Below, piece by piece: positions 18,030 through 25,891 of a stretch of DNA of 53,272 nucleotides. Below the pieces are notes generated by a model, which was not told the DNA's origin, ran no database searches, and saw only the letters and a list, made by a program, of their open reading frames with translations. The DNA comes from Halobacteriovorax sp. (lineage in GTDB: Bacteria > Bdellovibrionota > Bacteriovoracia > Bacteriovoracales > Bacteriovoracaceae). Location of the stretch: NCBI GenBank assembly GCA_002716825.1, contig PBCC01000043.1, positions 1-53,272 of the forward strand, written 5' to 3'. Each line of letters opens with the position of its first letter. Position 1 is the first letter of the stretch. A program made the position numbers and the translations under genes.

Positions 18030-20114
18030 TTATTCTTCTGAAATAGCGACATCACTCTTTGCATTATTTCCAGCCGTTGCAATGGCGCGAGCGTTAAACG
18101 ATTGCGCCATCGGCAACTTAAAGAAATCTAAGTCGTTGGCAAGATACTTATAGAAATAGACATTTCTATAAATGAGCTTAACGTACTTACGAGTTTCCTT
18201 AAAAGGAATCGACTCGATAATGACCAACGGGTCCTCATGAGTAAGCTTAGTTCCCATCCATCTTTTGAGGTTACCCTCGCCAGCATTATAGGCCGCTAGA
18301 GTGTGAATAAGAGAACCATCATACTTTTTAAGTAAACGCTTGAAGTATTTAATTCCAAGTTTCAAATTAAGATTTGGATCAACCAATTGGTGGTTGCGAA
18401 CGCCGCGCTTGAGCTCTCTGGCGGTGGCTGGCATCAACTGCATTAGTCCGCGTGCACCAACATGAGATCTGGCTTCAGGATTAAAGGCCGACTCTTGTCT
18501 GATTAATGAAAGGACAATCAATGGATCGATACTTGAGTCGATTTTCTTAATTTGATCCAAGTAAGGCTTGGGAAAAAGATACTCAATGGTAGCGGTGCTT
18601 ACTGGTAAAGAGCCATCGCCCAGGGCATTATACAGAACCTTAAATGATGTTAAGTAGGCTTCTTCAAAGTTTAGAACCTCAGTTGTTCTCAGCATGGTGA
18701 AACGACGGAAGTCTTCAGCAGAGATTTTTTCAGGCGGAGCTTTGGTAAGCGCTTGTTCAACAGAAATAGATTTAAGTCGAGAGATCTCGCTTTCTGCTAA
18801 AAAGCGGTCGTTGACCTTGATCCATAGGCGTAAACGCTTAAGTGTATTTTTGAGGTCATCAGAAAGAGAATCTTTGGCGATATTTGGCATGACAAAAGGC
18901 TTAGCGATAAAACTCTTGTCATTAATGAGCTGGTATTCACGTTGGGCGACAATTGAATAAAAACTCAAAGGGTTGTTAGTTAAAAGTCGCTCGTAAAGCC
19001 TAGAGGAGACATCTTTTTTTCCATGGGCTTCTAGTGAGTAAGCGACCCAGAACTGAAGCTTTGAGCTCATCTGATCGTAGCGCTTTAAGATCTTATTCTC
19101 ATCAATAAAAGAGAAGAGCTCTTTTCTGTTACCCTTTAAGACGCGCATAAAAAGAGATTGAAAAGTGGCTTCATCAATTTGAACAGATCCTATAGAAATG
19201 CGCTCACTGTGAGATAGGACTTCAGCGGCCATGTCCCAGTTTTTGGCATGGGCCAATTCCTTACCAAGCATAATGAAGTTAAGCCAAGCTACGCGTTGGC
19301 GAATAAAGCTGCTGTTTTGTTGTTGAAAAGAAATAACCTGGCCAACAATTTCTTTTGTCTTTTTGGGATCATTGAGGTCGGCCATGGCGGCATAAATAAG
19401 TGAACGAAATTCCTTCTCAAATAAAAGGTTTCCAGAAAGTCCACGCAGTCCAGAGCTTTGAATGTGACCAGTGAGATCGTTTCCAATATCAAGCAGGGCA
19501 ACAAGCTCTTTTTCCGCTATAATATCAAACTTGATATAAGCGTCTGTCACAGCACTAGAAATAAACTTATGAGTATCAGAGTCGCGATCAACTAGCTTTA
19601 AGTAGCGCTTTAAAAGGTGTCGTCTGTCTTTCAAAAGATAGAAGCGTGCATGCCTTTTAAAGTAAGACCTCTCATCAGCATCAAGAGATTTGAATTTTTT
19701 ACTAGCAATCAAGTTTTCAATGAACTTAACTTTGCAAATTGATTGTAGTTCGCCTGAAATAATATCTTCGACGTTATTTGTGGGTTTCCATTTCTGGACA
19801 CTGCCACCACTTCCACAAGCCTTGAAAAAAGACTCTGTATTTTTGGCTGACTCAATATCGTTTGAGAGCTTGATAACGTCGTTAAGACCTGGGAGTAGTG
19901 GCTCTGATTTAATTTTTGATAAAAGTCTGAGCGACCATCTATCCAAGTTGGAGCGTCTAAGCTGAGTTATAAAACTCGAAACAACTTTAGCCTGCTTAAT
20001 ATCGGCACTCGATGTTTCTTGATAGAAAAACGGCTTATCACTGGCGAAAAGATTTGAGCCAAGTAATAAAACAATACTTAGAGAGTAGATTCTAAATTGA
20101 AATGGCGTTAGCAA
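18030..20114 (-). CDS. soluble lytic transglycosylase, Slt70-like
   Basis: Cleaves peptidoglycan glycan strands with formation of 1,6-anhydro-MurNAc in the periplasm. The 694-residue protein has a signal peptide (MLTPFQFRIYSLSIVLLLGS, cleaved near LFAS). A long helical superhelix of about 490 residues comes next. The C-terminal SLT catalytic domain contains LIRQESAFNPEARS with the catalytic Glu, GARGLMQLMPATA, and HTLAAYNAGEGNLKRW. The family architecture and length fit. Start is a TTG at 20114 with GGAGG five bases upstream. It probably feeds anhydro-muropeptides to the AmgK/MurU-type recycling encoded further along. It lies 36 bases after the HAMP protein gene. Confidence 0.92.
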   Translation of the reverse strand: MLTPFQFRIYSLSIVLLLGSNLFASDKPFFYQETSSADIKQAKVVSSFITQLRRSNLDRWSLRLLSKIKSEPLLPGLNDVIKLSNDIESAKNTESFFKACGSGGSVQKWKPTNNVEDIISGELQSICKVKFIENLIASKKFKSLDADERSYFKRHARFYLLKDRRHLLKRYLKLVDRDSDTHKFISSAVTDAYIKFDIIAEKELVALLDIGNDLTGHIQSSGLRGLSGNLLFEKEFRSLIYAAMADLNDPKKTKEIVGQVISFQQQNSSFIRQRVAWLNFIMLGKELAHAKNWDMAAEVLSHSERISIGSVQIDEATFQSLFMRVLKGNRKELFSFIDENKILKRYDQMSSKLQFWVAYSLEAHGKKDVSSRLYERLLTNNPLSFYSIVAQREYQLINDKSFIAKPFVMPNIAKDSLSDDLKNTLKRLRLWIKVNDRFLAESEISRLKSISVEQALTKAPPEKISAEDFRRFTMLRTTEVLNFEEAYLTSFKVLYNALGDGSLPVSTATIEYLFPKPYLDQIKKIDSSIDPLIVLSLIRQESAFNPEARSHVGARGLMQLMPATARELKRGVRNHQLVDPNLNLKLGIKYFKRLLKKYDGSLIHTLAAYNAGEGNLKRWMGTKLTHEDPLVIIESIPFKETRKYVKLIYRNVYFYKYLANDLDFFKLPMAQSFNARAIATAGNNAKSDVAISEE

Positions 20115-20150
20115 TATGACCTCCTATCACTTTGCCAAAAACGAGCTGAA

Positions 20151-20708
20151 CTACTGGAATCTTGCTTGGATCTCGTTAAGTTTGTGTCCAATTTCTTTGA
20201 GCACAACTTTTTTATCATCCGGAACCACAAGAGCAAGATTCGATACATAGGTTGCAACTTCACTAATATAGACGAAATCAGCTTTTTGTTTTTCTAAGAT
20301 CGTCTCCATCGTATCGTTGTAATCCGTTGCCAGCTCATGGAAGTAATCACCCTTCCTGAAGTATAGTTTATCAGATAAATGGCCTTCGCGCGCGGCGCTA
20401 AAGAACTTCATCAATTTATAAATTGGGCCTGCGATTTTATGCGAAAAAAAGACGCAAACTATGAAAATCATTGCCGAAAATCCAAGCTGCCACAAGACAA
20501 GCGTTATAAGGAGATCGGTACGCTTTTGGCTTATCTGACCAACGTGCTCGGGTGAATGGCTTGAAACGTAGGCAATAAAGCTATTCATGAGGTCGTAAAT
20601 AGCGAAGGGGTAAATCAAGCTAGAGATGAGAACCGCTAGTGTAACAAGAGCGCTAAAGCGCAGCTGGAAGCGGGGATTGATCAAATAGGTGCGTCTACTA
20701 TAGGCCAC
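20151..20708 (-). CDS. two-helix membrane protein with HAMP domain and no output domain
   Basis: A 185-residue inner-membrane protein. Two membrane helices (about 15-40 and 68-93) flank a short periplasmic loop of about 28 residues. A HAMP domain follows: KIAGPIYKLMKFFSAAREG, then FRKGDYFHELATDYND. After that there is only about 55 residues of helix and no kinase, chemotaxis or cyclase domain. Such HAMP-only proteins occur in Deltaproteobacteria, and their roles are mostly unknown. Start is GTG with AAGGA six bases upstream, and a promoter lies in the gap before it. It is upstream of slt on the same strand. Confidence 0.72.
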   Translation of the reverse strand: MAYSRRTYLINPRFQLRFSALVTLAVLISSLIYPFAIYDLMNSFIAYVSSHSPEHVGQISQKRTDLLITLVLWQLGFSAMIFIVCVFFSHKIAGPIYKLMKFFSAAREGHLSDKLYFRKGDYFHELATDYNDTMETILEKQKADFVYISEVATYVSNLALVVPDDKKVVLKEIGHKLNEIQARFQ

Positions 20709-20741
20709 AGTATGTCCTTATATAGGTATAAATCTAATCTT

Positions 20742-20769
20742 ATTATAGCGAGTTCGTCCTACATTCCAA
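20742..20769 (-). promoter_or_regulatory. promoter for the HAMP protein gene
   Basis: On the minus strand TTGGAA (20769-20764), 16 bases, TATAAT (20747-20742, consensus). It overlaps the nested inverted repeats in this gap, so the repeats could be operators controlling it. Confidence 0.55.
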
Positions 20770-20789
20770 CTGATACTTATCAAACTCGC
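20748..20789. repeat. nested inverted repeats in the divergent HAMP/mrp gap
   Basis: GCGAGTT (20748-20754) is the exact complement of AACTCGC (20783-20789). Inside this pair lies TGATA-CT-TATCA (20771-20782), a second inverted repeat. Together they span the -35 region of the minus-strand promoter. Possible operator or hairpin; no T-tract follows. Confidence 0.45.
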
Positions 20790-20846
20790 CGCTAAGGTCG
20801 CGACAACCAGTCTGCTTTTTGGTAAAAATGAGCCAATGGAGTAGAA

Positions 20847-21962
20847 ATGATGAACACCGAGCAATTAACTAAAGTTATTAAAAATCCTGCCAATCAGATG
20901 TCATTTGCCGATGAAGGCCGCGCCTTTAAATTTGAGACTAACGGCGAAAAAGCATTGGTTGAATATAATCGCGATGGCATCTCTTCGACTCAAAAAAGAG
21001 AAATTGAAGATCAAATCGTTGAGTTACTAAAATCAAACTTTGAACCACAAAATATCATTGTGAAAACCAACTCAAGTCAAACGCCGACCCAGCAGCCTCA
21101 AGCCCAGCAGGAGCAAGCAACTCTTAAAACGGGTCATGGGCCCGCTATGGCTAAAAAGAAGCGCGTACCAGGAGTCGAACGAATTTTGGCGGTTGCTTCA
21201 GGTAAGGGTGGAGTTGGTAAATCAACGGTGTCCGTTAACTTAGCAATCTCATTGGCCAATCAAGGCTTAAAAGTTGGAATTCTAGATGCCGATATATATG
21301 GCCCATCTGTTCCCATGTTACTTGGGAAAAGAGATATAAAGCCAAGAGCAAGTGAATCTAAGAAAATTATTGCTGAAGATGCTCATGGCATAAAGTTTAT
21401 GAGCTTTGGACTTTTCATTAAAGAGGAAGATCCTGTTATCTGGCGAGGCCCGATGCTCGGTGGCGTACTCAATCAATTTCTTTTCGATGTGGATTGGGGT
21501 GTGCTGGATGTCCTGATAATCGATCTGCCGCCAGGCACTGGTGATATGCAATTATCGATGGTTCAATCAACTGAAGTAGACGGTGCAATTATCGTTACAA
21601 CCCCTCAAGATGTAGCCATTTTAGATGCAGGTAAGGGTCTAAAAATGTTTGAACAGGTAAAGGTTCCCGTTCTTGGAGTGGTTGAGAATATGTCGAGCTT
21701 TGTTTGCGATAACTGCGACACGCTTCACGATATTTTTGGCGCCGATGGCGGAGCTAAGATGGCGCAAAGACTGGGAGTTAAACATCTTGGATCAATACCT
21801 ATTGAAAAAGCTTTAAGACTTGGTAGTGATACCGGTCTTCCTTATATGAGTGATCGCTCCCATGAAGGCAGACCTGTATGGAAGGCTTTTTCTGAAATTG
21901 CTAAAACTCTCGGCAGTAAAAGCTCGGAGAAGGGATTCTTTGGGAGATTGTTCAATAGATGA
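20847..21962 (+). CDS. mrp: Mrp/ApbC-family P-loop ATPase, iron-sulfur carrier type
   Basis: A 371-residue MinD-like ATPase that binds and transfers Fe-S clusters in the cytoplasm. The deviant Walker A is SGKGGVGKST, followed by DADIYGPS, IIDLPPGTGD and ENMSSFVCDNCDTLHDIFG with the CxxC cluster ligands. The N-terminal 75 residues resemble the shape of the DUF59/MIP18 domain but lack its usual DPELG-type signature; a Gln/Pro linker follows. GGAG five bases before supports the first ATG. It overlaps the next gene by ATGA and likely forms an operon with the DUF4388-like and RHH genes. Confidence 0.9.
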   Translation: MMNTEQLTKVIKNPANQMSFADEGRAFKFETNGEKALVEYNRDGISSTQKREIEDQIVELLKSNFEPQNIIVKTNSSQTPTQQPQAQQEQATLKTGHGPAMAKKKRVPGVERILAVASGKGGVGKSTVSVNLAISLANQGLKVGILDADIYGPSVPMLLGKRDIKPRASESKKIIAEDAHGIKFMSFGLFIKEEDPVIWRGPMLGGVLNQFLFDVDWGVLDVLIIDLPPGTGDMQLSMVQSTEVDGAIIVTTPQDVAILDAGKGLKMFEQVKVPVLGVVENMSSFVCDNCDTLHDIFGADGGAKMAQRLGVKHLGSIPIEKALRLGSDTGLPYMSDRSHEGRPVWKAFSEIAKTLGSKSSEKGFFGRLFNR

Positions 21963-22501
21963 ATGAAGGTCTGCTTAATATTCTTGATGAGCAAAGCGCC
22001 ATGGGCTTCACTGGCAAAGTTAATGTTCTTAAAAGTGCAAATGCTCAGTCTTTTGCCGTCATCTTGATGTTAGAGGGAAAGATTATCAATTGCATGGCCA
22101 GCGCCAGAAGTGGTGAGAAGGCTTTGCTCGATGTAATTTTTAAAGATGTTTCCAATACAGAAGCATTTAAAGTGGTGGTTGAACCAGAGGTCGTAAGTGA
22201 AGCAGAGGGTACTTTTAGCTGGAGTGTTTCTCAGCTTAAAAAAGAGTCCCGTAGGCTCTATGAGAATTATTTAAACAACAAACAACTCAAACCGCCAGGT
22301 CAATTGAAGCTTGTCATAAATGGACAATTTATTGTTCGTGGCGATGAAATTCTGGCCGATGAATTTGATGTCCTTTCGACAATTTCTGATTATAGTAGAG
22401 TTCAAGATATATATAATAACTGCGACCTAATGGAATACGAGGTGACTCGTGCTCTAGTGGGTCTGCGCCGTAAGGGTGCTATTAAGGTATTGGCCAAATA
22501 G
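21959..22501 (+). CDS. DUF4388-like (PatA N-terminal-type) protein
   Basis: A 180-residue cytoplasmic protein. The first 90 residues resemble DUF4388/PatA-N: MGFTGKVNV..., then VILMLEGKIINCMASARSG and ALLDVIF. That gives the short beta-strand, Gly-Lys-Ile turn and helix order of the family. The C-terminal part (about 100-180) ends with a helix-turn-like VTRALVGLRRKGAIKVL, as is common in such proteins. DUF4388 proteins often accompany two-component or gliding systems, but the function is unknown. Its start overlaps mrp by four bases. Confidence 0.6.
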   Translation: MNEGLLNILDEQSAMGFTGKVNVLKSANAQSFAVILMLEGKIINCMASARSGEKALLDVIFKDVSNTEAFKVVVEPEVVSEAEGTFSWSVSQLKKESRRLYENYLNNKQLKPPGQLKLVINGQFIVRGDEILADEFDVLSTISDYSRVQDIYNNCDLMEYEVTRALVGLRRKGAIKVLAK

Positions 22502-22519
22502 GCTTGGCTTGGGGGAAGT

Positions 22520-22711
22520 ATGAAGTCACAGCAACACAATCAAGGTGAACTAAAAGAGCTCAAGGTTAAAATTGAGCGAGATATCGTTGATACATTAGAG
22601 CGTATGAGTGCCAACACAGGTATTACGTTAGATGAGTTGGTTGTTATCGCTTTAAAGCGTTTCCGTGCCTCCCACGGCGACTATGATGGAACGACACCAA
22701 AGGCGGAGTAG
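22520..22711 (+). CDS. small ribbon-helix-helix-like DNA-binding protein
   Basis: A 63-residue protein with a beta strand (ELKVKIERDIV) followed by two helices (DTLERMSANTG and TLDELVVIALKRFRASHG). This is the layout of RHH/Arc-MetJ domains. It has a strong GGGGG ribosome site and a terminator right after it. It is the last gene of the mrp group. It could be an autoregulator or a partner-binding protein; there is no adjacent toxin gene. Confidence 0.65.
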   Translation: MKSQQHNQGELKELKVKIERDIVDTLERMSANTGITLDELVVIALKRFRASHGDYDGTTPKAE

Positions 22712-22735
22712 TCGCCGTTTTTGTCATTGCTATAG

Positions 22736-22761
22736 AGGAGCCTTCAGTGCTCCTTTTTTTT
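22736..22761 (+). terminator. intrinsic terminator after the RHH gene
   Basis: Stem AGGAGC/GCTCCT with a seven-base loop (CTTCAGT), followed by TTTTTTT. It ends the mrp-DUF4388-RHH transcript and isolates the downstream gene. Confidence 0.85.
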
Positions 22762-22841
22762 CACACTGTTTAAATATTAGACGGCCATAATTTTTAGACC
22801 ACCCAATCCATAACGTAATTTCAGTGCCTTAGTGTCATTTT

Positions 22842-22856
22842 GTCCAATGTCTGGAC
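22842..22856. promoter_or_regulatory. inverted repeat upstream of the sigma-54 promoter
   Basis: GTCCA-N5-TGGAC, 21 bases upstream of the -24 element. It may be an activator-binding half-site pair, though enhancer sites usually lie further upstream. Tentative. Confidence 0.35.
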
Positions 22857-22877
22857 GTAAATAGAACCAATGACGCA

Positions 22878-22894
22878 TGGCACGGTGGTTGCAT
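22878..22894 (+). promoter_or_regulatory. sigma-54 (RpoN) promoter
   Basis: TGGCAC-GGTGG-TTGCAT matches the RpoN consensus (TGGCAC-N5-TTGCW) at every defined position, with the exact 10 bases between the invariant GG and GC. It points at the gene beginning 35 bases downstream; the predicted start lies about 12 bases after the GC. Transcription from it would need an NtrC-type activator and ATP. Confidence 0.88.
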
Positions 22895-22928
22895 ATTAAA
22901 CCCTCACAGGCATTTTGAGAGGGATAAA

Positions 22929-24074
22929 ATGAAAACTTGGAACAAGACAAAATTAACAATGGGAATGGCGGGACTACTGTCTCTAGCTGTTGTTGCCAAT
23001 GTTAACTTTGAGCGTTCTCTTTATTCAGACTCATTCATGATCGATAGCTCGGCCAAGATCACCTCGAGAAGACTTGATGATTCTTTTGCTCGAGTCGTTG
23101 CCTCTGAACAAAAAGCTGACAAGATTGCGGTTAAGTACCTTGAGTTTAGCGAAGAAAATAAGGCTAAGATTAATGGCGCATGGGAAGTCATGCGTGGATT
23201 TGAAGATATCAACGATCGAGTCTCAGAGTTTTATAATAAATTTAATAGCAATACGAAAGCAGTTGTAAAAATAGAACTCGAATTAGCCGTTGGTGGTGTT
23301 TACGTTAGAGGCGAAGAGTTTGAAAACTTCTTTTATATCTCAGATATAACAGACTCTGGAACAATTTCAGTCGTTCGAAAACTTGGTGATCAACACTTTG
23401 AAGTTCTAGAGGCTAAAAAAATGGCCAAGGAAAAGCCACGCCAAGCAGTTGTGGCCCAAGTGCAAAAAGAAGAAGTGCGTGAGAGTGTGCGCGAATATAA
23501 AAAAGGCGTTGAGCTACAAAAAGATTTGGATATGGTGATGGAGAGAGCACTTCTTCCAGAGCTTTCAAAAGATGTTATAGTCGGCGATATGGTCAGCGGA
23601 AGCTTGAGTTTATCTGGTGGCAATATTGAAGTTCTTAGCGCAATTATTCGCAATGAAAAGGGCGAGGAGCGCAGCATTGATTTGAGCTATGCCGAAATCA
23701 AAGATGGCGGCCAATTTCAGGTCGACTATATGGGCGAGATTATCCACGGTATCATTACAAATAATGGTACGGATGCTTACCGCGTTCGATTTGCAACAGG
23801 ACCACTACAAGGCGCTATGCTTAACTATATGACCTATGAACAATTAGATGTCATGCGCGAGCGAGAAGAAGAAGCAAAGTGGAAAGCAGAGGAAGCGGCT
23901 GCGATGAAGGAAGAGCCGGCAGTTAAAGAAGTTGAAGAAACTGCAGTGGCCCCAGCTTATCTTGAAAAAATTGAAGAAGAGAACGTTGATGGTCAGTATC
24001 AAGACAGCGTGACTTTAATAGAAACGGCCGGTTTTAATTTTGGCAGCGAAAGAAAACCAGCGTCACAATTATAA
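22929..24074 (+). CDS. exported protein of unknown function, sigma-54-dependent
   Basis: A 381-residue protein I cannot assign. An N-terminal signal or anchor segment (MKTWNKTKLTMGMAGLLSLA) is followed by a charged helical/beta region with two segments of similar feel: VGGVYVRGEEFENFFYISDI, and MGEIIHGIITNNGTDAYRVRF. Between and after them are highly charged coiled-coil-like stretches (EEAKWKAEEAAAMKEEPAVK). No catalytic motif was seen. It has its own sigma-54 promoter and a terminator after it, so it is expressed alone and presumably in response to a signal. GAGGG precedes the ATG. Confidence 0.68.
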   Translation: MKTWNKTKLTMGMAGLLSLAVVANVNFERSLYSDSFMIDSSAKITSRRLDDSFARVVASEQKADKIAVKYLEFSEENKAKINGAWEVMRGFEDINDRVSEFYNKFNSNTKAVVKIELELAVGGVYVRGEEFENFFYISDITDSGTISVVRKLGDQHFEVLEAKKMAKEKPRQAVVAQVQKEEVRESVREYKKGVELQKDLDMVMERALLPELSKDVIVGDMVSGSLSLSGGNIEVLSAIIRNEKGEERSIDLSYAEIKDGGQFQVDYMGEIIHGIITNNGTDAYRVRFATGPLQGAMLNYMTYEQLDVMREREEEAKWKAEEAAAMKEEPAVKEVEETAVAPAYLEKIEEENVDGQYQDSVTLIETAGFNFGSERKPASQL

Positions 24075-24076
24075 AA

Positions 24077-24098
24077 AAAGGCCTCTTTCGAGGCCTTT
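24077..24098. terminator. bidirectional intrinsic terminator
   Basis: Stem AAAGGCCTC/GAGGCCTTT with a TTTC loop. The A7 run before it gives a strong T-tract on the minus strand, ending the acd-etfBA operon. On the plus strand the tract is shorter but follows the unknown gene directly. Confidence 0.88.
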
Positions 24099-24122
24099 AA
24101 AGTCATTATTGCAAATCGTCAG

Positions 24123-25082
24123 TTAACCTAATAAAGCTTTAAATTCTTTTGTCATCAGTGGAACAATTTCAAAAAGATCACCAACAATTCCATAATCAGC
24201 TTTAGTGAAAATTGGAGCATCTGGGTCAGTATTGATGGCAACGATTACTTTTGAAGTTCTCATGCCGGCCAAGTGTTGAATTGCTCCAGAAATACCACAA
24301 GCAATATAAAGTGATGGTGAAACAGTTTTACCTGTTTGACCAACTTGCATAGCGTGAGGGGCGTAACCAGAGTCAACGGCAGCACGTGAAGCACCAACAG
24401 TTGCGCCAACAACATCGGCGAGCTCATTAAGAATTTTAAAATTTTCAGCATTCTTCATGGCACGACCACCAGAAACAATAATATTTGCTTCTGTGAGATC
24501 AAGTTTTTCAGATGCACCTTTAACAATCTCTTTAACGAAAGCGCGAATTGTCCCAGCGTCAACAGTTGCTTCATTAGTAGCGCCTGCTTTGGCATCTTCA
24601 GAAGTCGGCATACCAAGAGCATTTGGTCTAACCGTAACAAAGTGTGGCTTCGGTCCAGTGATTTCAACTTTTGCTAAACACTTACCAGCAAACAATGGGC
24701 GCGTACCAGCAAAAGTACCACCATCAAAAGTGAAGTTTACAACTTCTGAGGCCATACCAGCATCAAATGAACCAGCTAGACGAGGAAGTAAATCTTTGCC
24801 TGTTGCTGTAGATCCGGCCAGAACATAATCATAGCCTTTATCGCCAATAAAGTTTTTAAGCGCATTTGACCAGCCCTCTGGCGTGTACTGCTCGAGCTTA
24901 TCACCTTTAATTGAGTGAATATTTTCTGCTCCGTGCTTAGCAAGCTTTTCAGCGGCAGCGGCAGGAATAGAACCGATGGCAGCGACATCGACAGATTGAC
25001 CACTAAGTTTACCTAAAATTTCATAAGCGACAGACTTAACGTCATCACCTTGAACTTCTGCAAATACGAGTACCTTTGACAT
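24123..25082 (-). CDS. etfA: electron transfer flavoprotein, alpha subunit
   Basis: Carries FAD in the soluble EtfAB dimer that takes electrons from acyl-CoA dehydrogenases. The 319 residues include the N-terminal VLVFAEVQGDDVKSVAYE domain, the SGGRAMKNAENFKILNELAD segment, and the C-terminal FAD motif with SGYAPHAMQVGQTGKTVSPSLY, GISGAIQHLAGM and AINTDPDAPIF. These match the EtfA signature. It follows etfB by 18 bases and completes the acd-etfB-etfA operon, before a strong terminator. No bifurcating-type extra features were seen. Confidence 0.96.
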   Translation of the reverse strand: MSKVLVFAEVQGDDVKSVAYEILGKLSGQSVDVAAIGSIPAAAAEKLAKHGAENIHSIKGDKLEQYTPEGWSNALKNFIGDKGYDYVLAGSTATGKDLLPRLAGSFDAGMASEVVNFTFDGGTFAGTRPLFAGKCLAKVEITGPKPHFVTVRPNALGMPTSEDAKAGATNEATVDAGTIRAFVKEIVKGASEKLDLTEANIIVSGGRAMKNAENFKILNELADVVGATVGASRAAVDSGYAPHAMQVGQTGKTVSPSLYIACGISGAIQHLAGMRTSKVIVAINTDPDAPIFTKADYGIVGDLFEIVPLMTKEFKALLG

Positions 25083-25100
25083 ATATAATCCTTAAAATAA

Positions 25101-25889
25101 TTAAATTACTTTTGCTTCATTGCGAAGAAGACCAACAACTTCTTTGACCACACCGGCGCGAGCACCTTCTTCCATGGCCTCAAACTTTTTACCAGCTGGT
25201 TTTTCTGGAGGAAGAGTAAATTGTGAATACTTAACTCTTCTGTCTGAGTCGGAAACACCGACATCGGCCAAGCTGTGCTGGGCCATAGGCTTTTTCTTGG
25301 CCTTCATAATTCCCGGCAGTGAAGCGTAACGAGGAGTGTTCAATCCTTTGTTGGCAGCGATAAGAACAGGAGTTTCAACTTCGTACACTTCAAGAGAGCC
25401 ACCTTCGATTTCACGCTTAAGCATAAGCTTAGATCCATTCATTTCGAAACCAACTACAACTGATACAGAGGGAATGTCGAGCATCTGAGCTAGAAGCTGT
25501 GGGACTTGAAGGCAGTCGTCATCAATGGCTTGCTTGCCAGCAAAAACTAAGTCTGGCTTCTTGCCTGTTTTATCAATTGCACCCTTAAGTGCTTTTGCAA
25601 TCATGTAGGAGTCTAGGTTGTCGGCAGACTCAACAAGGACAGCATCATCTGCACCCATGGCAAGTGCCGTTCTTAATGCTTCAGTATCTTTTACACCGCC
25701 AACGCGAAGAACGGTCACAGTAGAATCAGCATTAGCCGCTTTAACTTGAAGGGCTTGTTCAACTGCGAATTCATCATATGGATTCATAATCCATTTAATT
25801 GAACTCGTTTCAATAAAGCTGCCGTCACCATTAGGGGTGACCTTTGTTTCGGTGTCTGGGACTTGCTTAACGCAAACAAAAATATTCAA
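25101..25889 (-). CDS. etfB: electron transfer flavoprotein, beta subunit
   Basis: Partner of EtfA, binding AMP and contacting the dehydrogenase. The 262 residues begin MNIFVCVKQVPDTETKV. They include IKWIMNPYDEFAVEQAL, the VLRVGG and RTALAMGADDAVLV segments, PDLVFAGKQAIDDD, and the REIEGG loop, all typical of EtfB. It starts two bases downstream of the acyl-CoA dehydrogenase stop. Confidence 0.96.
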   Translation of the reverse strand: MNIFVCVKQVPDTETKVTPNGDGSFIETSSIKWIMNPYDEFAVEQALQVKAANADSTVTVLRVGGVKDTEALRTALAMGADDAVLVESADNLDSYMIAKALKGAIDKTGKKPDLVFAGKQAIDDDCLQVPQLLAQMLDIPSVSVVVGFEMNGSKLMLKREIEGGSLEVYEVETPVLIAANKGLNTPRYASLPGIMKAKKKPMAQHSLADVGVSDSDRRVKYSQFTLPPEKPAGKKFEAMEEGARAGVVKEVVGLLRNEAKVI

Positions 25890-25891
25890 AA

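Noticed and set aside
22520-22711. Antitoxin of a toxin-antitoxin pair
   Set aside because: RHH fold fits an antitoxin, but no toxin-like gene is adjacent; a terminator follows directly.
24457-24828. 123-codon frame antisense to etfA
   Set aside because: Mirror of etfA codon usage; the composition is not protein-like and etfA is secure.
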